Of a DNA stretch of 64,000 nucleotides, positions 45,145 to 57,100 are shown piece after piece; within the stretch, counting starts at the first letter, position 1; every line of letters begins with the position of its first letter. The position numbers were made by a program, and so were the translations under genes. The notes below the pieces were generated by a model that saw nothing but the letters and a program-made list of their open reading frames with translations, was not told the origin of the DNA and made no database searches. Origin of the DNA: Ciona intestinalis (lineage: Eukaryota; Chordata; Ascidiacea; Phlebobranchia; Cionidae). The DNA is taken from contig NC_020179.2 in NCBI RefSeq assembly GCF_000224145.3, positions 612,571 through 676,570 on the forward strand, in the 5' to 3' direction.

Positions 45145-48100
45145 CTGTAAATAACAAATGGTGTTAATGCCGCCGCGTTATAGTATTGCATTAGTCCTAA
45201 GATTCACATGAGTTTTATACAAACTGGGCAACTCTGGCTCAAATTTCAAGCCATGCCAGGTTGTAGGATATCACCAACTTAAAATATATGAACAAAAACA
45301 TAAGTGGAATTCTAGTTACCTTAGGGTCAGGAGCGGTGTTCTCTTTAACCACTGGGTAAAATCGAGGAGCAATTTTCGAATCTTTGTGGTGTGGGGTACG
45401 TGGGGTTTTTGCGATAGCCCCGGGAACACGAATGCTGGGACTGCCTGGTGTTCCAACTGTGAGTGAAAAGTACTTTGGGATAAAAATGTAAGAAAATTAC
45501 TACATACAGATTTTAAAAAATGTTAACTTTATATATATATGGTTCTAGTGCAATAACCTATATGTTAAAAATTTAAAACGAGTTTTAGTAAAAAATCGAC
45601 AAGAAATATTAAGTTACAGTATCTTAAATCCCAACATTATACAACCAGGTTCTCAATATTTTGACGACTATGAGTGTAACTCCTGGTCACACTTGATTAT
45701 TTTAATTGTTTTTAAACGTTCCACCCTCTGCTTACCTTCTGTATCTGTGGTTACAATGGGAGGCGGACCAACTGAAGATTTTGATGGCGGTCCAGGTGGC
45801 GTGATCTGACTTAAATCAACTTGTGAGCGGTTTCCTCCTTTCATCCCTTTGAAATCTTCCTGGCTGATAACGTTAACTCGTGTGTATTGTCCTTTGCTGT
45901 CCTGGAATTAAAAAAATACCAACTTTTAATGTAGTTTTGGAAATTGGGTCAATTATTGGGGAATAATTAAAGCTATGGAGACATTATACAGAGTTTAAAA
46001 AACCAAGTTTAGAAAACAAGTTGTCTCGAGAACTGCCACATGTCTGTACAACCAAGCAGAACTAAATATAGCATTTAACGCAGCAAATCACTTAGGTTCC
46101 CTATGTTTGACAACTATAGGTTTAACTGCATTTTAAAAGTGTCACTCAAGATCTTTGTTAAAAACTGAAAGTGACATATTAACTTTGAATTTTAAACTTA
46201 CAACTGGTTCAATTTCAATGTCATCATCCCATGAGTCCCATAAATTCTGTTCATAATAATACAACCCATCATTGATAACTGATGCTAGATCCTGTGTCAT
46301 CTTTGTCCTGGATGTAAAGCTACCGGTCCGATCTCCTCCCGGATGTTTCCGGAATGCCGGAGGAGTCTGTGGGAAAGTCATCACGATTAGTGGAAGAATT
46401 AAGATAAAAAATTTAGAAAAAAAATTTAGGGAAAAAAATTAAAATTAGCACAACTTTTTTGGGGGGAATAGTTAAAAATTTGTTTGTGTTTTTGAAAAAT
46501 TTTGTTTTGTTACTGGCACGGCTAGATGAAAAGTTCAGTAACTCTATACTACATTTAAAAAAACCTATTTCTTAGCATTAAACACGGAATGTTATTTCTT
46601 AACGAGGATGGCCCAACTTCATTGGCACTAGATCAGGGGCAAATTCACGGAATTAATCGCAATTAAAACACACCTGTGTCACGATAATGATCTTCCTTAT
46701 ATCGGCATCCGTAACCTCATCCTCTGAGTCGGAATCCCACTTCGTAAAACTCTTCTTTGTGAGGTTAAGCTCCTCCATCTCTTCATCAAACATGAAATCC
46801 AATTCTTCACGAGTGTCTCCTTTATCCTCGCCAGCTTTGACTAAATTAAACATGATTTTAAAATGCACAAAATGTCATTTTTTATTTATTTAGGAATAAA
46901 AAAATTCATCGGGGACACAACTAAATTGCATCACTATTTTATTTTATGCTGATAAGGTCTTACAGCAGGCCAGAGTATTTGTCACAACAACAGTGAGCAT
47001 ATCATATACATTGTAATGTAGTAGCTACATACCTTCTTTATTTTCATTTGTATTATTGTTAACTTCTGCAGTTTCATTTTCAGGTTTGTTCTTCTCAGGT
47101 TTTCCACTCTGTAATATAAAGGCATTTTTATATATTTTGTCCAATTTACTTATTAATTTAAAACTACAAAAATAACTTTTAAATAGGTGGCTCCATGTTC
47201 ATCCCGGGGGGGGCAACACAGACATAGTATATAGTTTCAACATAAAATTTTACATAGAATTTATTTAAACAACTGTCAAGCTAAAAAAAAGATCAGTTTC
47301 AAAATGCCACAAATTTATTTCATAGTAAAACTATACAATGTTTTCTTTTTTCGCAATGTTTTATAACTGCAAATACCATATTTATTTAAAAAAATATTTC
47401 TTTAAAACAGCAAAATATTTTTAGTTTCCTATTGTATTTTAATAGCTGCAATTACCATATGAAGCACTTTCTTTATCCTGTTAGGTCGATGCTTCTCAAC
47501 CTTGGTCCACCATTCCCTATGGTTGGGATCATGTTCCGATGTTTCTGTGTTCGAATCCATTTGGGTTTTGGCTGGAACTGATAAAGAATATGGTTAGCTT
47601 TAATATGGATTATATAGTCTATATAACTATAATAAATTCTGCGAATCTGACCCTGATCTGGTGCTCATAGAGTTGAACAATTCTTGTGTAAAGGAATACA
47701 GTAAGAGTCTAGTGCTCTTTTTTAAAAAACAGCTTGTACAATTTATATAGGCCACTTTCTTATTTTTAAAACAAATTTCGAATTTAAGTTAATTCCTAAA
47801 TGAAATACTACTGTTAGAGAAACATATACCAAAAATTAATTACAAAAACCGTTAAATCTAAATAAAAAATTAACTTAGTTCATTACTTACCAGTATTAAC
47901 AGAGGGGCAAGTTTCATTCGATGTTGAAACGGATCGTTTCGGGACAAAGCTCGGAGCATCAACCCACTTCCAGAGCTCAGAGTGAGCGACAATCTCTTCC
48001 TGGATTGGCTTCGGGTTCAGGGGTGCATCTTCTACCGATCGCTGTCGACGAGCGGGAGAATTCATAAACTCCTCGGATGTTGTGGATGTAGGACTCAAAG

Positions 48101-51100
48101 ATACGATTACTGGGGGTTGGGATCCGTGAGGAGAATATTGCGATCCGGGGACAGGTATCCCATCTTCGCTGTCGTTGTTGTCGTGTATCACCCATTGTAG
48201 AGGGTTGTCTTTGCAACGAACTTTGTTGTCAACAATTTCAATCACTTTGCTGTCTTTGATCGCCTGTTGGATAAATAGGGTTGCTATAAATTGAAGTTTT
48301 TTAGAAATCTTTGTTTTTTTTGTTTAAGAGTTTTAGGAAATAAAAATGACATTTTATTTGCAAATATTTCAATCACTTTGCTTTCTTTGATCGTCTGTTA
48401 TAAATAAAATTTGTTTTTATAGGTTTTTATGTATTTTTTTGTGTAAAACAACATAAAAACTTTTGGTTTCATACTTTTTTAAAGTATTAGGAACTGAAAG
48501 TAAAAGAATTATAAAACCGTACCCTCACGATTTTCATAGACCGTTGTTAATTGTTTAAAACACGAACAGGATACTTGGATATTATGTGCTAAAGGTGTCC
48601 CTTTACTTGGATATTATGTGCTAAATCTTTACCCAACTATATAATATTTACCTCATAAATGAAGTCTATTTTTATACTAAATTTCGTGTTGTATAAGGTG
48701 ATAATATATTAATCATATAAAGTACAATCATAACAGGAATTGCCGAAGTACACCACATTACACGCTCCTCCATATAAAGTATCATATATGCTCAATCATT
48801 CAACTCATATATAACATCTATATCCTGTAGGCAACGCTTGTACTCGTTGGAAACTTGCGATNNNNNNNNNNNNNNNNNNNNNNNNNNNNNNNNNNNNNNN
48901 NNNNNNNNNNNNNNNNNNNNNNNNNNNNNNNNNNNNNNNNNNNNNNNNNNNNNNNNNNNNNNNNNNNNNNNNNNNNNNNNNNNNNNTTAGCACAACTTTT
49001 TTTGGGGGAAAAGTTAAAAATTTGTTTGTGTTTTTGAAAAATTTTGTTTTTGTTACTGGCACGGCTAGATGAAAAGTTCAGTAACTCTATACTACATTTT
49101 AAAAAACCTATTTCTTAGCATTAAACACGGAATGTTATTTCTTAACGAGGATGGCCCAACTTCATTGGCACTAGATCAGGGGCAAATTCACGGAATTAAT
49201 CGAATTAGAACACACCTGTGTCACGATAATGATCTTCCTTATATCGGCATCCGTAACCTCATCCTCTGAGTCGGAATCCCACTTCGTAAAACTCTTCTTT
49301 GTGAGGTTAAGCTCCTCCATCTCTTCATCAAACATGAAATCCAATTCTTCACGAGTGTCTCCTTTATCCTCGCCAGCTTTGACTAAATTAAACATGATTT
49401 TAAAATGCACAAAATGTCATTTTTTATTTATTTAGGAATAAAAAAATTCATCGGGGACACAACTAAATTGCATCACTATTTTATTTTATGCTGATAAGGT
49501 CTTACAGCAGGCCAGAGTATTTGTCACAACAACAGTGAGCATATCATATACATTGTAGTAGCTACATACCTTCTTTATTTTCATTTGTATTATTGTTAAC
49601 TTCTGCAGTTTCATTTTCAGGTTTGTTCTTCTCAGGTTTTCCACTCTGTAATATAAAGGCATTTTATATATTTTGTCCAATTTACTATTAATTTGAAACT
49701 ACAAAAATAACTTTTAAATGGGCTCCATGTTCATCCCAGCACACGCCACACAGACATAGTATATAGTTTCAAAATAAAATTTACATAGAATTTATTTAAA
49801 CAACTGTCAAGCAAAAAAAAAGATCAGTTTAAAAATGCCACAAATTTATTTCATAGAAAAACAAAACAATGTTTTCTTTTTTTGCAATGTTTTATAACTG
49901 CAAATACCATATTTATTTAAAAAAATATTTCTTTAAAACAGCAAAATATTTTTAGTTTCCTATTGTATTTTAATAGCTGCAATTACCATATGAAGCACTT
50001 TCTTTATCCTGTTAGGTCGATGCTTCTCAACCTTGGTCCACCATTCCCTATGGTTGGGATCATGTTCCGATGTTTCTGTGTTCGAATCCATTTGAGTTTT
50101 GGCTGGAACTGATAAAGAATATGGTTAGCTTTAATATGGATTATATAGTCTATATAACTATAATAAATTCTGCGAATCTGACCCTGATCTGGTGCTCATA
50201 GAGTTGAACAATTCTTGTGTAAAGGAATACAGTAAGAGTCTAGTGCTCTTTTTTAAAAAACAGCTTGTACAATTTATATAGGCCACTTTCTTATTTTTAA
50301 AACAAATTTCGAATTTAAGTTAATTCCTAAATGAAATACTACTGTTAGAGAAACATATACCAAAAATTAATTACAAAAACCGTTAAATCTAAATAAAAAA
50401 TTAACTCAGTTCATTACTTACCAGTATTAACAGAGGGGCAAGTTTCATTCGATGTTGAAACGGATCGTTTCGGGACAAAGCTCGGAGCATCAACCCACTT
50501 CCAGAGCTCAGAGTGAGCGACAATCTCTTCCTGGATTGGCTTCGGGTTCAGGGGTGCATCTTCTACCGATCGCTGTCGACGAGCGGGAGAATTCATAAAC
50601 TCCTCGGATGTTGTGGATGTAGGACTCAAAGATACGATTACTGGGGGTTGGGATCCGTGAGGAGAATATTGCGATCCGGGGACAGGTATCCCATCTTCGC
50701 TGTCGTTGTTGTCGTGTATCACCCATTGTAGAGGGTTGTCTTTGCAACGAACTTTGTTGTCAACAATTTCAATCACTTTGCTGTCTTTGATCGCCTGTTG
50801 GATAAATAGGGTTGCTATAAATTGAAGTTTTTTAGAAATCTTTTTTTTTGTTTAAGAGTTTTAGGAAATAAAAATGTCATTTTATTTGCAAATATTTTAA
50901 TTACTTTGCTTTCTTTGGTCGTCTGTTATAAATAAAATTTGTTTTTACAGGTTTTTAGGTATTTTTTTTGTGTAAAACAACATAAAAACTTTTGGTTTTA
51001 TACTTTTTTAGGTTTTGGGAACTGAAAGTAAAAGAATTATATAACCGTACCCTCACGATTTTCATAGACCGTTGTTAATTGTTTAAAACACGAACAGGAT

Positions 51101-54100
51101 ACTTGGATATTATGTGCTAAAGGTGTCCCATCTTTACCCAACTATATAATATTTACCTCATAAATGAAGTATATTTTTATACTAAATTTCGTGTTGTATA
51201 AGGTGATAATATATTAATCATATAAAGTACAATCATAACAGGAATTGCGCAAGTACACCACATTACACGCTCCCCCATATAAAGTATCATATATGCTCAA
51301 TCATTCACCTCGTATATAACATCTATATCTGTAGTCAACGCTTGTACTCGCTGGAAACTTGCGATGAAATCCAAAGGAAGGAAACCCTCAGTATCCATCT
51401 GTGTAGGAATACTTAATGTTGAGGTCTCAATGAATAAGTTAATAGTTTAATAATTCAAAAACAGAATGCAGTGCAATTGTTTGCAAGACAGTAAAACTTT
51501 AATTTTAATTTTTATTATATATTATTAAACACTGTTTTTATTAGAAAAAATCTTATCAAAAAAAAGCATTGAAAGTGCCTAAACTGATGAATAAACATGT
51601 TATATGGTTATTATAAAACAAAGGTTTTTTTTACATAAATAACATCACACAAATAATAATCTAATTTTTCACAAACTTACTTTTCTACGTAGAAAGAAAT
51701 CTCTCTCCAAATTATCAGGACTGAAGTAATATTCACTGCAAATTAAATAAATGATGATTAAATATATATAGACTTATATGTTAACCTTTATTTATATGTA
51801 CTGTTTAAGCATTGAAGCAAAAATGGGGATATTTTTAGAAAAACATAAAAATTCGGATTTTTTTTAATTTATATTATTTTTTTTACAATTTTTTATTTAA
51901 AAATTTAAGCTCCACATTTTTAAGTTTTTTTAAATATGCCATCTGCTAACAAAATAAGGTAACAAGTTACTTACATCTGCCACATAATGTATTCCAGATT
52001 AGGAGCATATGAGTTATCATCCGCAACGTAAACTTGGCTTCCATCCTCCAGTATTGTAGCTTGTCCAATAATTTCAACGGGCAATGCAAAACCAGCTTGG
52101 TCATAAACCACCAGTGTACCAGGTGGTAGATGCTCACCAGCATTGTAAGCTTTCTCTGTAGGACAAATACCAGATATATTATAAAGGTATTTACATGGCA
52201 TTTTCATGGGATCTGGGACTTAGAAAGTTATTATTATTATTACACCAATGCTGATGTAGCAGGGATATACCAAACTATTTTAGTAACCCCGATCTCCAAT
52301 AGCTGTTGTTTATTTCAGACCAGGATTCATAGGCTTTTTTTGGCAAAATAAATTTGTTTAATACATAGAACTCTAAATTTTTAAAATCATTTTACAAAAT
52401 ACTTTCATTTTTTTCTAATTTTTTTTTTGCACCGATGTTAAAAATCCTCCTAAATTACACTAACCAAAACCCCATTTAATTTGTGACTCCCTAGTATCAC
52501 CCATAACCCCAACCTTACCATAACTACCTCTAGAGGTGCCACGGTATGAGCCACGGCCTCGACTGCGGCCTCTGCCCCTGCCACGGGGTCTGCGGGTGTC
52601 AGAACGGGGGCTCGTACCCCATTTTCTTCGACCGTCAGAATCCATTTCATTCATCATGTTGTTGTTGCTGTTGTTTCTACTTCGACTTACTCCCTTGCCT
52701 GAAGTAAAAGGAAGTTTCATGCCGTTATAACTCTTGTGCTTTGTTTAAAGACTTTTATAAAATGAGAGTTTCAAACTTGTTTAAATGCAAAAGTTCCAAA
52801 TTTGACCACCAAACCAAACGTACCATCATATCTCGGTGCTCTGTTGATATGGTTGGGTGAAGAAGATCGGTTCCTTCCACCTCTTCCGCCACGTTTAGAA
52901 CGAACATCCACGGGCAGCGGAACCCAACGAGGTTTTCCTGTAATATTAAAGGGGTGAAGAGTCTTTTGCAGGAGACAGGCTTGTCAAAATCAAATTGTTT
53001 GACAGATTTGTCATGAACTTCAAGGCAGAATGTGAATTTGAATTTTAAACATGTTTCCTTATAATTTTATTCCTAAATAAACTCTTGACAAGTTCATTTC
53101 TAGACATATAATGTAAAAAAATGAAAAAATTACTTTTGAACAATTATTTCTAAACAATAACTTGTGCAATTAATTTATTTTCAAATGCCCAGTACCCAGA
53201 TATAAACTGAATGTAAAATAATTTTCCTAGGAAATTTATATCTTAAAAAACTTAACATTCATTTTCCAATGGCCAAGCACTAGATGAATTTAAAAATAAA
53301 TAACATTTTCAGCTGGTAATAATACAGTGGTACTTTTGGCAAAATAATTATGCTGTTCTTCACCTACTAATTATCAAAACAAATACATATCTTTATAAGA
53401 CTCTCCCATGACTGAAACATCGCAATTACAATCAAATGTAATTTGTAAGTGGATGACTTAATTATCTATATATATATATACCCATACACCACATATTATG
53501 CTACTATACGTTCATTGCACAACCCTACTATAATGTGAACACAGAACACGGTACAGGAAAATTCTGTTGTTGAAATATACGCAAATATGTATGAATATAA
53601 AAACATATATATATATATTATAACGGTGTGATTCAAACAGACATTAAACAAGTCATAACTAAATGCTGTCACTGCTGTCATCACTTTATAGTTTAAGCAT
53701 GTTAGTTAGTCGGCGTGGCGGGACAATTCCCATAAGCCAATGGTAGATTGGCACGGTTTGTATGTTTCTCATATTTGGATATAACCCTTTGTACAGCATT
53801 ACACGCCAGTAATAAACAACTTCTCACAACCAAAAGTGAAACCAGATAATACAAAACATGGGTAATGATATTAAACATATATTGTACATGAAATTATTGT
53901 AAAATATTGATGGTTTTAAATACCAATAGATTTGAAAGGATTTGGAATAAAACAAAACATAATATGGTACAGATATGCTAACAGCTTATAGTGACTACAG
54001 CACCTTCTTATATAGGAATTATCCTAACATATGTGGCAGTTGGAGTTATAAAAACAATAAAACAACCTTACAATTGCTAGTGCTTGGTAATATTATGATT

Positions 54101-57100
54101 GTGATATCAAAAAGCATTGTTCTTTCTATATATGATACCTATTCAGTTGGCTGTAATGGATACGCATATATATATATATAGATATAGATATATTGACAGC
54201 TGTATGCTAAATTATTGTACCTATGACTGTATATTTTATACAACACAGAATAGATGTACTATAACAACACAGGATGCATGTATTAAACACTTTGTGGGTG
54301 GGTAAGCAACATATACATGTAAAATATGTTGAATGAAAATGCAATATAATTTGGAGGGATTGGGGATTAACAGCCTTATGGCTGGTGTGCTATATACATA
54401 TACATATGCATGTAATACATATATATATTTATATATAATATAACGTAACGTTTGTACATGAAGGAGTTATAGGGTTGGGGAAGCAACTGTCGCCATATGG
54501 TTAGTGTGTGGATGTTTTCAAGGAAGTGAGCATGTTTGATCACTTATTTTATGTTGGAACCAAAACTGACTCAGGAACTCTTTGTGGTAATTGCATGCAA
54601 AGGTTTAAACATAAACCCTGTAAACTATTTTTGGAAGCATATTATAATGGTACTAACAATTTACTGTCTGTGGGGAAGAGCTTAGCAGATTGCTAAAGGA
54701 AACAAGCAGCCTAAGTAATGGCAATACAGGAAATAAGCTCACTGAGCAGTACATACTATAAAGTAGACAGATGGCAGTGCTTCAACAAGCTAGTTATCTT
54801 GCTATGAAACTTAGATAGTTTAAAAACCCACACAATTTATACTATTATACACCTCCTTTGATTGTAATAGAGAAAAACACAAATTTCCCCATAATATTGA
54901 CAACTGTTACTGCTGTATAATAGCAATAGGGCTATGCTTGACTGAGATGTCATGAAAGTTTTAGCAATATAAAGACCCAAATACAAATGTTATGCAAGAA
55001 GATAATAAGAGTATGGTTACTGGTGTAACAAAAATACCTTATTTTAATAAATGCTAAAATGGTGTTTTTAATTTAATAAAAAAAATTGGTTAAAATTAAA
55101 GAATAAAAATAACTTTAAGCCATATAACTAGCAAGCCAGAATTATGTAAAAGAATTTTTTTGACACTGAAACACTAGTTTTGTTAAGTAGCCTATCATAT
55201 TGAACAAGTGTTAACTAACACAGTGTTCATACTGCAGAGCAAAATAAAGTTCAAGTAGCAATAGATAGACAGTGGGAAAAAGACGTGTGCAAGAGATGTT
55301 AAAACAAATAACCAAGCGAACATTATTAACAGAGAATATAACAGCAATGTTAGCATACCCAGCGCTTGATGCTTAAAATACAATTTAGTTGCTAGCACTT
55401 AAACAAGAGGTTACAAGAGCTTAACAAACACGACGCACTGTGTACATAGTGTGATCCCATACACCATAATTATCTATGACAGTCTTGACTTAGAAAAACA
55501 CGTATTAAACCTAACAGTAAACACATAGATATACTTATTGCTAGGGCTTATGGGCTGTTTAACAAATTAAAACCTTACTGTTTAATTTTACTTCAATGTA
55601 AACATGTCTTCACACTAGATAACAGTACAGTATTAAATCCTAACTTTTAAAGTATTAGTATCTATATTATGCTGTTTAAACATAGGCTACTGAACATTAA
55701 GTGTTTTTTTAACAGTGAATATGTTAGAAGGCAAACAGACAATAGCATATCCATAGTGTAATACAAAACACAACAGTTATATGTAATAAGATACTGTTCT
55801 ATTATGAGCTACTTTTTCACTGCTATTGATGTATGTAATACTTTATAAACACATACGGCTGATAGTGTACTGTAGTTTCTCAAACTGTAAAAATCGTAAA
55901 AACACTTGTGCTTGAATCTATTTATCTATATATTGCTAAACAGATTTGCCCACACTTTTTCAATAACTTGATTAAAGTTTAAGCTTGATCTTTTTTACCT
56001 TGGTGTTCTGATAAGTTAGTGATATCAGATACATAGAACCCTAGTACTCAGTAAGTTTTAAATCCCTAATGATATGCAAAATGTAGTACAGTAGGAACTG
56101 TTTTAGAAAAAAGTCCCTACCCTACACCATCAGTTGCAAAGTATTTTTAAAAGTTTAAATCATTTTTTTTTAAGTTTTAAAAAGGTTTTAAAATTTTGGA
56201 GTTTAATTTCGCAACAGATTTATTAAAATTTTTACCCTTTTTTCTCTCATTTGGAGTTGTGGGTCCAGATTTTCTGTTTCCATCATTTTCTTTGGATGAA
56301 TCTGTATCATTATCATCATATACGCCTCTGTGTTCTTGTCTGGTTGACTGTTTGTTTGTCGCATCATGGCTTGATCTTGAACTGTTGGCTCGCTTTTTGT
56401 ATTTCTTTTTCTGTTCCTAAATTAACAAAATTGACAAAAAAAATTAAATAGAAAAAATTGACAGACTAGAATATGATTTGTTAATATATCTACTCTAAAT
56501 GTTACCCATTATTGGTCATAACAACTATCATTTACATCAAATTGTCATTTCTTTGTTACATTAATTACTAAATACTTTATCGCGATTTAAAAAGGAACAA
56601 AAATTCTGGCCAAACTATAAAAACTTTTGCAGCAGAGAAGTATTTGGTTACTTACTTGTTTGTTGCTTGTACTAAGCACTGGACTCTCATTGGTGGAAGA
56701 TTTGACAGCACCACCATCTTGTTTAACTTTCGAAGAAGGTGACTGAAGCTATACGTAAATAAAAATTATAAAAACAAAGAAACAATTATTACATTAAATA
56801 TGCAGTAGTTTAGGTCACCTCATTGAACCACACATTAATTTATGTCAGTTTATAGAATATTATCAAATCTACTTTTACTTACAGGGGTGACTGCATCATG
56901 TAGTGTAGGCCAGGTTTCCAATTTCTCTTTTCCACCTTCTTTCTTTGCATCACTTGCCTGTAAATCAACAAATAGGAGATTTATGAAATGTTTCTAAACC
57001 TTCACACTTATGCCCCTATACTTCATCAGTAAAATAACCTATATTTCTGAAACATGCTATTTTGTGTTGTTTTAGTTTCAATTTGCAAAAATCAGGTTGT

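Larger units (their letters stand above)
46446..51366. repeat. 2.4-kb direct duplication around an assembly gap
   Basis: 46446-48861 repeats as 48987-51366 in the same orientation, exons and introns alike, with SNPs and small indels. The gap lies exactly between the end of the first and the start of the second copy. Confidence 0.9.

Noticed and set aside
46446..50794. True in-frame tandem duplication of LARP1 exons 11-14
   Set aside because: Possible by phase, but the copies border the gap exactly and exon 10 is broken beside it, so unmerged haplotypes are far more likely. Kept as a testable finding only.
53496..55398. Open frames in LARP1 intron 5
   Set aside because: Hydrophobic, AT-driven frames with no motif or splice support.
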